A stretch of DNA of 64,000 bases from positions 123,250,453-123,314,452 of the forward strand of contig JAUPFV010000005.1 of NCBI GenBank assembly GCA_036936605.1, given 5' to 3'. This DNA is from Limnanthes douglasii subsp. nivea (Eukaryota; Streptophyta; Magnoliopsida; Brassicales; Limnanthaceae). The position numbers were made by a program, and so were the translations under genes. Every line of letters begins with the position of its first letter. Positions within the stretch are counted from its first letter, which is position 1. This document shows, one piece after another, positions 34,864 through 46,599 of this stretch. The notes below the pieces were generated by a model that was given only the letters and a program-made list of their open reading frames with translations, did not search any database and was not told the DNA's origin.

Positions 34864-35715
34864 CATAAAATATACGATAAAATAAATGTTGGTTAAATAG
34901 TTAATTTGTCTGATTTGTCCATCGAATATTTCCGCCCGTATCAGATTTCCCTCTAAGCCCTCACAAAATTATTTTCGGAGGGCTAACATACAAGTCCTTC
35001 ATAATTGTTCATCCCTCCGGATATTGCCCGTCAAATATTTTTTCAGACTATTCAAAAAATAACCTAGATTTATCAAGTAGAGTTATTCATACATATTGGT
35101 GGTAATTTAACTGGATACAACTCTGGACAGATAACTTCTCCACTCCCTCGACATATTGATGGTAATTTGGCTAGAAACAGTTCAACTTCTCCTAGAAATT
35201 GTAGATATTGGTGGCTTTTCCACTTTCTAAAACCAAATATAAGAGTCTTCTACAATTAACTATATTTGTTATCCCCTCATTCTCTTATAATAGTAATATT
35301 TCAAGAGATAAAATTTATTTGTAGAGAGATAAGCTAAGTTTTCTTGCCACCATAAAGCTAATCACCATCAATATTTTATTTACCTCCAACCATTATCACC
35401 ACTGGAAGTTCAATCTCCGGAGATATTCTTTAGTTCATATGTTTATTTCCATAACCGCTTTAACCGACTGGTTGTGTCTATCCAAAAACGACTAGGAGAT
35501 GAAGAGAGCTAGATTGGTTGCAGGATTTCCCGCATCCGAAGGCATAGTCATTGTCTCTCAAACGACTAATTATCGGAATGTTTATCCATAAAACAGACAC
35601 AACATCCCAGTGGAACCTTCCTCTACCGCTCAATCATTTACTTTAAAAAGTCGTTCATCAAGACCAACACAATCCCAATGAGCCATTAATCGTAGAATTC
35701 CCCTTAAATTTAAAG

Positions 35716-36895
35716 TTATGGGCTCTGATACAGAGGATAACTCACCTCCAAGCTTGATTATACCTACTAATTTTCACAGAAACCCACATTGCGTTGATAC
35801 TGACCCCACCCAGAAACCTAAGAAATCTCTTTATTCTTCATCCTAGCAGCCAAACAAATATAGAGGTTATATCTTGAATAAGATAGAACCTTCTCAATCC
35901 AAATGAGAGGGTTGACAGATGAAGATGAAAATATAAGTGAGGAATCTCATTTTTAGACATCTGGTCAATCCGAGGATAATGTTGAGACTTAAAAGTCAGA
36001 TAGGAAGAAGACTTCATAGGTCAAATGTGGTAAATATGGTAAGGCTAAAGCTACAAAAGCAGAGGCATAAATATTTCCCATATCATTGGTTTTGACGTAT
36101 AAGGCCCAACGTTCAAAAGGTTATCTCTAACTATCCTTTGGCCATCAGAAAAATCTCATTTTGTTATTTCTAAGATAGTGAGCTATATGCCATATGTGAG
36201 AAGTGGGAATTTCGGAACCAGTTGAAGGTTTAGTTACCCACATAAGGCGAAAATACAATAAATTATGGTCTAAGGGAGTTAGTTGTTTATTCGGACGTGT
36301 TGAACGAGGGCCTTTGTTTCATTTGGATTCATATATTGTTAATTACTTGAATTTCGGGGGGGGGGGGGGGGACTATGCCCAAGCCAGGGTAGTCTGAATG
36401 CTTAGCTTAACCTGATTTTATGTATCATGCGATCTAGGTTATCAAATATTTGAATGCAAATGGAACAATTTGCTGTCAAGTTATGTCGAAATTCTTGGAT
36501 CCTTTTTTACTTTTATAACATGGGTGATGAGTACGAGGTTGTAGATGTCCTGTTAGAAGCTGACAAACTACGCGAGATTCAGTTTCTCTTCGTGAGTGGT
36601 TGGTGGGAGAATGGAAAGAAGATCACTTCAAAGGGTAACCGTAGTTGACTTACTAGATTTTGGAAGAACACATGTAGTTATTAAAACTTATATATTTTCT
36701 TATCTTTTATTATTCATAACTCACCTCAAATTTTTCATTTCCAGCAATATTGAAATCTCGTTTGAATCATGTGGTGGATATTTGTGGGATTTTTTCCCAG
36801 AGGAATTGTGGCCCAATTATATGCCCATAGTTGATCAATTCAGTATATCCATGCACTCGTCTAAGATAGATCTGAAGAGCCGATGGGGATGAGCC
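35716..36895 (+). pseudogene. Tat antisense ORF remnant, second element
   Basis: Broken plus-strand frames. The best evidence is DVLLEADKLREIQFLFVSGW followed by WENGKKI (36548-36630). This parallels DDLLEADKFWKQKFILISGA followed by WENDKAI in the ORF at 23800-26666. Further left are Ser/Asp/Glu-rich words similar in character to that ORF's N-terminus. After 36650 an A/T-rich stretch ending ttttcatttccag (36732-36744) could be a decayed intron. A run of 16 G interrupts the frame near 36356. Confidence 0.65.
36356..36371 (+). repeat. run of 16 G
   Basis: Uninterrupted G run in an otherwise AT-rich decayed ORF. Homopolymer length may be uncertain from sequencing. Confidence 0.85.
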
Positions 36896-36989
36896 TAAGG
36901 AAAGTGAATTCATATTTTTTTATTTTATGTAAGTATTTAGCACTATGTCTCCTACTTAGAATTCCTTTCTTCAATTTCTCAATGTATAT

Positions 36990-37690
36990 CTGCTTTTCAT
37001 CAAGGTTTGATAATGAACAACCCTCAAATGAGCTATGATTCTCATTTCGTCGATAAATCTAATTCAACTCTTGTAGTTGTATCATTATCTTGTTGAGAAT
37101 AACTTTTAATTCGGAAAGATGGGAGGGTAGATTCAACCGGTGTTACCGTATCCATCCCATAAACCAAAGAAAAATGAGATTTTTGAGTTGCAATTCGGGG
37201 AGTTGTACGATAAGCCCATAACACTTCTTGTAAATACTTTGGCCACTTACCTATTTTCCCTTCTAAATTCTTATTTAAATCCATTAGAATCTTTGGATTG
37301 ACAACCTCTACTTTCCTATTGGCTTGTGGGTGAAAAGGAAAAAAGACACAATGCTGAATTTCTCGAGAAGTACAAAAAACTTCTTTGACTCTATTTTTGA
37401 AGTGAGGGAAATTGTCTATTTTAATGTTTTTAGGGAACCCAAATCTACAACAAATATTGGAGAGGATAAAAATTATCACTGATTTGTATGTAGTACTAGA
37501 GAGAGGCGCTGCTTTTGCCAAAATCATATCTTTTGACTAAGTCTTTAACATCTGCCATGATTGAAGGTCAATAATATATTGCCAATAGAATCCTCATAGT
37601 TAAAGTTTTATTTGGAGAGAAAGCATGCAATAAACATATAGATCCCTCAGATTTTGACAATCAAGCATCGAATCTCCGCATGCTTTGCTT
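36990..37690 (-). pseudogene. Tat integrase remnant, second element
   Basis: 161-codon open piece at 37527-37042: NICCRFGFPKNIKIDNFPHF (second catalytic Asp, in IDN in place of the usual TDN), FHPQANRKVEVVN (catalytic Glu) and LWAYRTTPRIATQK, then MDTVTPVE. Upstream (37690-37530) are degraded zinc-region words matching 28220-28100. It is a clear relative of the integrase at 27194-28290. Confidence 0.82.
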
Positions 37691-37990
37691 TACACAAAAA
37701 TGTTGACAGGAAATCTGAGAAAGAACAAGAGTACTGACCTAAATATGCTCCGGTGGGAATCCAAAAAGAGCACCAACGACAGCAACGCAAACCCTAGGTA
37801 TCAGGTCTAATAACCCTAGTTGACATGAACAGACGAAAAAAAGAACAAGAAGATAAAATAGAGATAACGGGTGCAGTGTTTAACATTCAAGCCGCTAAAT
37901 AAAGTCAATGACCTATTTACCGCAGCTTTAAGAATACGTATTGAGAAAGTCTTAGACTCGTAGTCATCAATTAAAGGATTTGCAGTGAAT
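37691..37990. other. unassigned stretch before the second hAT element
   Basis: About 300 bp with somewhat higher GC than its surroundings. No coding frame, repeat homology or RNA gene was recognised. Confidence 0.4.
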
Positions 37991-40716
37991 TAGGGGTGGC
38001 AAACGATTTGGAACCATTTAAGAGAGAACCACTGTTTGCGGTCCTGGCGGTTTGCGGTTCTGCCGGTTTGTTCCTTATGCGGTTCTGCAGGTTTGCGGTC
38101 CTATCGGTTTGCGGTTCTAATGGGCCAGTTTCACAGTTAAACCACCGGTTCAAACCACCAGACAAACCATTTAGGAACCATTTATCAAAATATTATATAA
38201 TGTTATTTAAAATTAATTTGTATGTGTTAATTGAATCTAATTTCAATAATTGAGATATGTACCATATAACGAGTTAATTATGCTATTTAATGTATTTTAA
38301 TTTAAATATGTTATCATTTATAACCAAGCAATTACATTCTAAAAAAATAATTGTAATTTGATTTTAATATGTTTGATTATATTTATGTATTTAATATATT
38401 TTATTTAATATTAGGTAGATATTAAATAAAATATATACATCTAATTGTATTTGGACTACAACTTTCAATATTTGTAAAAATATAAAAATAAAAATTTGAT
38501 TGTCTTAAACAAGATATCGTAAACAATATAATTGTAAAATGATTTGTGTATTGTTTGTATTTAAGATGTTATATTTAATATTAGGTACATATTAAATAAT
38601 ATATACCTATTAGACATATAATTGTATTCTCATTTTAAATTATTAGGCGATTCTTTAGATTCTTTCAAGCTTGAAGTGATTATGGTTAGATGAATTATAT
38701 AGTTTATTCTATTTTCGGACTATTCAATATTAGAAGTTTAAATTTAAAAATTTTAGAATTATATAATTATATGCATACACTTAAATTACTTGTAAATAAC
38801 AAAATAAAAATTGAAAGTGAAAGTAATTTAAATAACATTTAATAAAAAAAAAGCAAAACAAACACTTCTTGAAACATAGTTGTTAAAAAAAAAATTCTAA
38901 ATAAAAAATACTTAAAACCAAACCCAAAAAATTAATAAAATTTATAAATAAAAAATACTTAAAATAACTTCTTGCAGTCCGGGCGTCCGGAAATTACGTC
39001 AGGATGATCCTGAAAAAAAAAATCGTTTGTACTTGTTCGAATTATTTTAGAAAACTCAAATTTCTTATTTTACATATTGTAGTCCTACTTTTGGAATTGT
39101 TTGATTTTTTTTTCGCAAATTGTTTCTATTTGATAAAAACACTTAAATAACGTTGGGATAAAATTATAATAGCTCAATTAAGAGCTTCGTATAATTTATC
39201 AAGTTATTTAATTGTTATAGTAATTTAAATTAGTTCTTTTAATTCTAATTTTATTAGTTGTTATTAGTTGTTATTTCTTGTTATTAGTTGGTATTAGTCT
39301 AAATTTAGTTTTTATTATTTGCGATATTAATTAGTTTCGATTAGTATTTTATTGCATATTTAAAAAAACAAATTAATACTAACCAAAACAAATTAATACT
39401 AACCAAAATGTAATAATAACCAAAACAAATTAATACTAAAACAAATTATAATCATTTTCACTTGTTATGAATGATGTTTGTGATAACCAAAACAAATTAA
39501 TACTAACCAAAATGTAATAATAATTTTATAATCATTATTAAAATTACAATAATAAAATTCAAAATTTAATATTAAAACTATAACAATATAACTTGTAATC
39601 TTTTACCATGATAAAATATGATTTTGGTTTAAAAAATAATAAATAAAATTTGTAATATTTAAAACCAAATCACAATAATAATATTCAAAATGTAATATTA
39701 AAATTATAACAATATAATTTAAAAATAATAAATAACACTTGTAATATTTAAAACCAAATCACAATAATAAAATTCAAAATGTAATATTAAAATTATAACA
39801 ATATAACTTAAAAATAATGAATAACACTTGTAATATTTAAAATCAAATCACAATAATAAAATTCAAAATGTAATATTAAAATTATAACAATATAACTTAA
39901 AAATAATAAATAACACTTGTAATATTTAAAACCTAATCACAATAATAAAATTCAAAATATCATATTAAAATTATAACAATATAACTTAAAAATAATAAAT
40001 AACACTTGTAATATTTAAAACCAAATCACAATAATAAAATTCAAAATGCAATATTAAAATTATAACAATATAACTTGTAATATTTTTGCATGATAAAATA
40101 TGATTTTGGTTTAGAAAATAATAAATAACACTTGCAATACTTAAAACCAAATCACAATAATAAAATTCAAAATGTAATATTAAAATCATAACCATAGAAT
40201 TTGTAATATTTTAACATGATAAGATATAGTTTTGGTTTGTAATATTAAAATCAACAATACTAATATTAGATCTAAAAACATAATAATATTCAAAATGTGA
40301 TAATAACATAAGTAATATTTAAAATTTTAGACTATATAATAATTACAATACTTAAAATATTAATAACCAAAACAAATTAATACTAACCAAAATGCAATAA
40401 TAATTTTATAATCATATGCAATATCTCAATATTTTTTAAATATAACTTAACATATGATTTTGGTTATAAAATAATTAAAAGTTTTATAATATTTACAAAT
40501 AAACCGCGGTTTTTTACAAATAAATCGTGGTTTTGCAGTTCTGGCGGTTTGCGGTCGTGTCGGTTTACTCATTATGCGGTCCTGACGGTTTGCGGTCCTG
40601 CCGGTTTCGGTCCTGCCGGTTTGCGGTTCTAATGAGCCAGTTTTGTAGTTAAACCACTAGTTCATAAACAAATCTCCAGCTTTGAAGCGCGGTTTCTGAA
40701 CCATTTGCCACCTCTA
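37991..40716. mobile_element. hAT-type non-autonomous transposon 2
   Basis: 2,726 bp. Ends TAGGGGTGGCAAACG (left) and TAGAGGTGGCAAATGG (right, reverse complement). Dense subterminal repeats of the type tttgcggtcctgccgg lie at 38030-38120 and 40530-40630. The possible 8-bp target duplication is imperfect (cagtgaat and gactgaac, five of eight). There is no transposase. The interior shares sequence with the smaller hAT element and also contains a tandem array (39730-40220). Confidence 0.85.
39660..40220. repeat. 89-bp tandem array inside hAT element 2
   Basis: The word cacttgtaatatttaaaacc recurs near 39735, 39824, 39913 and 40002, that is every 89 bp. A further copy lies near 40128 after an extra 37 bp carrying gcatgataaaatatgatttt. 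Partial, more diverged copies extend left to about 39480. Units differ by only a few bases. Confidence 0.88.
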
Positions 40717-40967
40717 GACTGAACCAATATAATTTTAAAAAACCAGTTGTTAAAGCCCTTGAAGACGAGTACATGGTGTACATTACTCAACGCACGCATG
40801 CCCTATGATAGAAGCCTAGATTGATTGAAGTATATCTGCCAGAAAAAACACGTGGAGTCGATTTCTCTACTTTTGTTTTGGTCATTTGTCTTGATGCATC
40901 TCACTCGTTGGCTATGTAAAAATTTAAAAGGTTGGAAGTAAAAATGAAAGTCTAGATTAAACATACT
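40717..40967. other. unassigned stretch between hAT element 2 and a SINE
   Basis: No frame or repeat recognised. The final 14 bp (agattaaacatact, 40954-40967) are the left target duplication of the SINE. Confidence 0.5.
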
Positions 40968-41189
40968 ATTTCTTTTTCTTAGAGGAAACTAGCAGGAGCT
41001 ACTCAGAGTGCAATGAGTGCACACAGGGTAAACCCTCAGTCTGACGCGATAGCCTGCAAACCAACGCCAGAAGGTAAACCACACAAGGTGACAGGCTCAG
41101 CCGAGAAAGCGTATGTAGAGGGACTCGAACTCATGACCTTTGATCACAAGCATGCCATACTCAACCAACTCGGTTACCCCCTTGAGGGA
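40968..41189 (-). mobile_element. tRNA-derived SINE, copy 1
   Basis: About 220 bp. On the minus strand it begins with a tRNA-like head: A-box region GGTAACCGAGTTGGTTGAG (41177 down) and B box GAGTTCGAGTCCC (41132-41120), the two internal RNA polymerase III promoter parts. A unique body and a short A-rich tail follow. A 14-bp target duplication flanks it, agattaaacatact and agattaaacgtact with one mismatch. It resembles the plant Au family in its head. The copy at 53889-54106 is about 90% alike. The frame of 64 codons read on the plus strand is accidental. Confidence 0.88.
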
Positions 41190-41630
41190 AGATTAAACGT
41201 ACTGTGAACTATATTAAGATGGTTCTTTTTCTTTAATAAAATTTACGTTTGTTCTCCGTTGAAGCAATTCCAGACTAAAATCGTAAACACCTTTTTTAAA
41301 AAAAACTTTCAACCTTTTGCATCCCAAGATAATGAATGCTTCAAAAGAACATTTTTGTTTCGCCCTTCGATGTTATGTATGATGAATTAAATGAATATGA
41401 TGTTGATCCTCTTGAAAGGACATTCAAAAACAAACAAACCAATGTAGTAATAGATGTTCCTCTAATTAAATTTATGTGAATCATAGGAGACTTTGTTACC
41501 TGATGAAATATCGACAACGTTGGTGACTGCTGAAATTCTAGGCAAGAACATAACTCAAATGTCTATAGAAAAATTGATAAAACTGAAATTAGACATATGT
41601 TATGGATATATGAAATTAGACATATGTTAT

Positions 41631-41685
<55 letters not shown>

Positions 41686-42229
41686 TATATATATAAATAT
41701 GTGGAGCCTTCAAAGCAAGAAAAGAAGTTGAGAGATATGTGTATTCCACCAAATGTGCACATTCTATTTCTAACGAAAGATCTCAAGTCCTTTGATATCA
41801 AAATAAATACATGATGTACGTTTTTTTTGAAAAACAGACGTATTGCAGTTTTTCAAAGTAACAGAATTGTGTCATTCATAGTTGGTACCCAAGTCTATGA
41901 GGCTTCTAATTAGTAAGATTATTCTTTCTCATGCTTGTTTTGAAGGCTTCAACCTAAAATATGTTCATGTCGTAAACAAGCTGAATGATAAAAGATGCAA
42001 TGTATACATTTAATTTATGTTTGAGGGTGTAGTCAAATTGTTGACATTATATTAAAAATGAAGCATATGTTTGTATTCGTATAAGGGAATTGGGAGCATG
42101 AAACTATCGTGATGCATCTCCAGTTCGAAAGATTATGGAACGCTAAGAGTAAAAAAGGGATATTATATAGTTTTGCCTCATATGACCCATTTTTATGTTG
42201 ATTAAACAGTTTTTATATTTGCAGGTGAG
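41190..42229. other. unassigned stretch left of the third Tat element
   Basis: It may contain more of that element's antisense-ORF region or LTR, but I found no LTR matching the one near 50331. It holds a 26-bp direct repeat (gaaattagacatatgttatgg, 41586-41635) and an AT dinucleotide run. The sequence ttttatatttgcag (42212-42225) looks like a splice acceptor just before the first antisense-ORF words. Confidence 0.4.
41632..41700. repeat. (AT)n microsatellite
   Basis: About 65 bp of AT dinucleotides with two aaat interruptions. Frames crossing it are artefacts. Confidence 0.95.
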
Positions 42230-44060
42230 GGGAAGCACGAGGAGTAGTATAAGGAGGGGTTATCAGAGGATATTGTAAATCCCTTGATGAGATTATCAGC
42301 ATTGGCTAATACGACATGGGGTCAAGAGGCGTCATACTCATTTACGCAAGTAAATTATTTAAGATCCAGGTTCTAATGCATTCCTGAGTTAGATATTTTA
42401 GAGAACGTGAAGGTAAAAATGAGTGGAAGTGGAGAATTGGTTACCAAGAAATGATGCGGGAGTTGATGGACAAAATATACCATGATCACAATAGTGCATG
42501 GGTCTGGTTGGCTGTACCCCACAGTCGAAAGTTTAGGAATGTAGAAGATGCGTCACCCTCTCAAGGGCAGAATGAAAAGGAGAAAGAGATGCTGACTCTT
42601 TAAGATATTGCAGATATTAGCTAATAAGAAGATAGTGTTGCACAATCTGGAGAGGAAATGGTGAAGGAGCATGTTTGTCGCTCTTGAGAAAATGATGAGG
42701 AAGCGGAAAGATGAATAATACTTTTCAAAAAAAGAAATCGTTTTATTGTAAATGCAATTCTGTTATCGGAGCAGAAACTTAGTTATGTGGATGAGAATGA
42801 AGAACCTGAATGCCATGTGGCATAAAACAAAGATGGTGAGGTGGTGGTCCCTGATGCGAAGCAAGAAAAAGGGAATGTGCTTGAGGTGATAATATTGGAT
42901 GAGCCCCGGGTGAAAGGTCAATCACACCACGCTTGTGAAAGTAGCGAGATACCTAAGAAGAGAAAAGAAATTCATGAGGAAATAGCGCGTCAAATGGAGA
43001 TTTTTTTAAAAGGTGTCGGTGTAAGGTCAACATATATCAATTTTGTGCAAGGGGTGGGTGTAGGGTCCTCTTTTGTGAACATCGTTTGGCCAGACCTCAG
43101 ACCATCAAATGAGCAAGCATTCGGGGCTACCCAAGGTACTAAAATGAGCGAGGAGCTACCTCCTAAGAATATAGTGATACTGTGTCTATCTATCCTCATG
43201 TTAGAGTCACTCAAACGATGTCCGGAGTTATTATTTTAGGAAAATATGCCAACGAGCAAGATCTTACAATGGAAATTGAAGCTTGCCATTGAGGTAAATT
43301 CGGTTTACTTATGTGTTTCATTTACCAAGTACTGAATTAATCAAGCAAAGATAAATGTCTAATATTTATATATATGAAGATGCACCATAATTCGGTTGTC
43401 CTATCTTACCGACATATGTCGCGCGGGCTACAAGGTGATGGAGAAGTAGAAATCAGATGTTAAGTTTTTTAGGTCGTTAAAAGCCTTATCGACCGTGCTT
43501 GCTCGATTGAAAAATGTGTACGGATCAACTAAGGCGCGAAATGACAAGGTGTCTCAGCAAAACGATGGGCTTCAGCGCAAGTTAGCCTCTATCAGACTTT
43601 TTAGGGATAGATGCGAGGAAAAATGCAATAAAACTGACAACGAATAGTGCGATGCTGATAGCGCAGTACAATGGGCTTATCAAGAGGAATGGAGAGCTGA
43701 TGTCACAGAGCGCCGGTCTGCTTACACAAAATATGGCCCATGCTCAGAGGGTGGAAGAGCAGTCCGAGCACATCACGGGTTGACGGTGGAGCATGGAAGG
43801 TTAAAAGAAATTGTTAGCAATCTGAAGACGAAAATGAAGTCCAAAGGAGGGAGTTTCTGAAGAAGGTAGAGGCTGATTTAGAGGAGCGTGAAAGACAAGT
43901 GATGGAAATGACAATAGAGATTATGGCAAAAAAATCAAAATGAGACACTTATATAGCTAATAAAGTTCAACTCTGGCATGCAATTGAGATCCTTGGAAAG
44001 ATTAGTTCATAATGGAGAGCGCGACTCGTGGGAGGTAATAGTTCTCCTGGGCTAGTGCAT
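42230..44060 (+). pseudogene. antisense ORF remnant of the third Tat element
   Basis: Broken plus-strand frames with the same overall design as the ORF at 23800-26666: a Glu/Asp-rich centre with a 132-codon open piece (42841-43239) containing EIPKKRKEIHEEIARQMEIF, then heptad-like, charged sequence (43470-43990) such as SQQNDGLQRKLASIRLF, consistent with a coiled coil. I did not find the PF04195-like core, so the assignment rests mainly on position and composition. Gt...ag-like interruptions near 43292-43380 could be an intron. Confidence 0.5.
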
Positions 44061-44447
44061 TAACCAAAATAATTAGTCGAAGGGTCCATCGAAACAGTCT
44101 CGTGAGGGTCAGAGCAAGGACAATTTACGCTCTTTCAAGTGGTATTGGAGCGGTAGGGATTGAGGCCCTATGTATTGTACTTGATGCTTAATTTTGTGCA
44201 TTGTATTTTGGAATGAATTATACTTTTGTGGTTAGACACTGGTGATGTGGTGTTGATGGGAATGTTGTGAAAACAATGGTGCATGTTTTTTGTTTTTTTT
44301 GTTCAGTAATTTACAATTTGTGTTAACTTGTTGGTGTTTTTCAATTTCACGTATGGAAGGACACTGGTTAATTTATTGGATCGATATATATATATATATA
44401 TATATTTGTGATTAATATGACATCGTAATAGATCCTTACAAGATCCA

Positions 44448-44700
44448 GCTCAGTATGGCTCATCACGTAGCTTAAGGGAGACATGCCCCTTAGGTTGTTC
44501 TCGGGCACGTTTGCTTCGACCAATTCCGTGCCCCTAAAAGGGCTTGATACTTAATCAGTTCGCCTATGAATACCAGTACAAGTTATTAGGCTCAGTATGG
44601 CCCTTACGTAGCCCCTACGCGCGGCCAATTAGTCTGTTCGTATAAATCGATAAAAAAACGTCAGCGCTCAGTATGGCACCATACGTAGCCCGTAAGGCAT
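44448..44700. repeat. triplicated gctcagtatggc motif
   Basis: Three copies of gctcagtatggc followed by acgtagcc after a short variable core, at about 44448, 44590 and 44668. It lies between the ends of the convergent antisense ORF and integrase in a locally GC-richer stretch. Its function is unknown. Confidence 0.7.
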
Positions 44701-44849
44701 TGTCATTAACCTGTTCGGAATTGTAAGGATAGAGAAAAATAATAGACAAACACATGAGATGGCGAAAACGATAAAAAATTATTGAAGTAAATATAAAAAA
44801 TGATGCCTTATTAAAAAACCCTCCTGCTCCATCAGAGGGGGAAAACAAC

Positions 44850-45830
44850 GCATCGACAAATTACATAGAATGGTGATATAGTTTTAAGTGACTTATATTC
44901 CAAGAGTGTTTCAGGCATGATGCATCAACGAGGTAGTATGCTTCACGGTGTCCCTTGGAAATAATGGTGTAGGGTCCCTCCCAATTAGGGTTTAATTTGT
45001 CAGTAGCTTTATCTCATGACCCTTGAAAACTATTCTTCATAACAGTGCGACGTACTTGTAAAATACAAGGCTTAAGGATGGAATTGAAATGGCCCCTGAT
45101 CAGGCTTTGATAGTACTCTTCTCGTGCACGTGATTGGTCGTGACGCTCCTCTATAAGGTCTACATTAATCGCTTGATCGATGTCAGAACTGGCCTCAATA
45201 TAGTTGGCAAACTGATGACTTGTAATAAAAACTTCTGCTAGTACAATGACTTCAATAACATAAACAAGAGCGCAAGGGGTATCACCTATCGTAGTCCGTA
45301 AGGTAGTACGATAAGCCAATAAGACCTCAGTTAGTTTCTCTAGCCATTTCCCCTTAGTATCTTCGAGCTTCTTTTTTATTCCATCCAGCATCGTTCGGTT
45401 GGTGACATCTAATTGCCCATTTTCCTGAGGGTATTAACGGATGGAGAAGTGTTGGTTGTTCCCATAACGCTTGAAAAATGTTGTGACCATGCAATTTTGG
45501 AACTTGGGCCATTGTTTCTTGTCAAACCGAGACAAGATCTGATAATGAATAAAGTCACAAATTTCTTGGGCCCGAGTATGGGAGAGGGCTTTCGCTTCAA
45601 CCCACTTAGTAAAAGGGTTAACAACTATAAAAATAAACTGACGCTTCCCGGTCACCATAGGGAGTCGGACAACTAGATGGATGCCCCATTTATCAAAAGC
45701 GCAAGGGATAGTATTAGCATGCATCAACTCGCTTGGTAAACGACTGGTATTGGCGAACTGCAGACACGGATGGCACTGTTTTACAAGTCATTCGACATCG
45801 TTTACCAACTCAGACCAGTAATATCGTGCC
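44850..45830 (-). pseudogene. integrase of the third Tat element
   Basis: Minus-strand pieces: WGIHLVVRLPMVTGKRQFIF and VVNPFTKWVEAKAL (45690-45590), the catalytic core; MLDGIKKKLEDTKGKWLEKL and LLAYRTTLRTTIGDTP (45391-45290); and the C-terminal LNPNWEGPYTIISK (near 44985). The middle of the core, with the second Asp and the Glu, is scrambled by frameshifts (45580-45400). Confidence 0.78.
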
Positions 45831-45931
45831 AAAAGAAACTACTGAATGAGGCTACGATATTCGCAATGTGCCCCAGGGTCCCAAGTATGTAAGTCGTGCA
45901 CAATTGTTGTAGCTTCTGCTTAACTGAAGCA

Positions 45932-46384
45932 TCATATCAATGGTCGTGTTGTAATTTTTCGGTAAATGACATCTTTTAAGATATAGTACTTGGTTGCACG
46001 TAGTTGGAGCGCTCGAGCGCTAGCCTTGTCGGTCAGAAGTGTACCCGAACGAAGGTAAAACAAATGAGGTTGTCTACAATCTTTAATTTCCTCGATTTTG
46101 AAGATGGTATCATCTTGGCTAAGAGTTTCAGTGTTTGGGAGTTGTTGGAAAATGATAGGTGAATGTTCTCTCAAGGCTGTCGTTTTAGCCAATGCATCCG
46201 CTGCTGAGTTATCAAGGTATAACACTTGATCATAGAAAACTTTGGAAATCCCCTCTTTTATGGCGTCGTAGCTACCATTGGCTTGATTGAAAACCAGTTG
46301 CGAATCAGAGCGGATCATAAGTACTTTAGCCTTATATATCAATGCTAGCTTCATCCCTCTGATAATTGCCCAATACGTAACCAC
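45932..46384 (-). pseudogene. second RNase H and integrase zinc-region remnant
   Basis: 150-codon open piece: MVTYWAIIRGMKLALIYKAK, IRSDSQLVFNQANGSYDAIK (Asp-Ser-Gln-Leu, as in the extra Tat RNase H) and AADALAKTTALREHSPII. A stretch leading into the integrase N-terminus follows. It corresponds to 28466-28708 of the better-preserved element. Confidence 0.72.
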
Positions 46385-46599
46385 ATTATTAGTTACTAGA
46401 AAATTGAAATGGATGGCTTGGCCAATTTATTATCCTCATGGTAGCTTTAAGATGATACCAGCACCTCATCTTGAAGTACTCGATGCCCCGTCGGTTCAAT
46501 TATCCATTCTATATGCTCGTAATCAAGCGAGGGTTCGATTGGGAAGATTAATCATGGGGCGAGGATAATTTTGTAAGGAAATCAACGATAGATTACCCC

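Larger units (their letters stand above)
34872..37690 (-). mobile_element. second Tat-type gypsy element, 3' fragment
   Basis: Holds an antisense-ORF remnant on the plus strand (about 35716-36895) and integrase on the minus strand (37690-36990), in the same arrangement as the element at 22917-33282. RT, protease and gag are absent. A 3' LTR should lie within 34872-35700, but I could not define its ends. The fragment is cut on both sides, and a hAT element begins 300 bp to the right. Confidence 0.75.

Noticed and set aside
41120..41177. Possible tRNA gene
   Set aside because: A and B boxes are present, but no cloverleaf with matching acceptor stem follows. The A-rich tail and target duplication make it a SINE.
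41013..41207. Plus-strand frame of 64 codons, also near 53845-54063
   Set aside because: It is the antisense of a SINE. The similarity between the two frames reflects the SINE family, not a conserved protein.
45413..45676. 87-codon plus-strand frame
   Set aside because: It lies antisense to the integrase core of the third Tat element.
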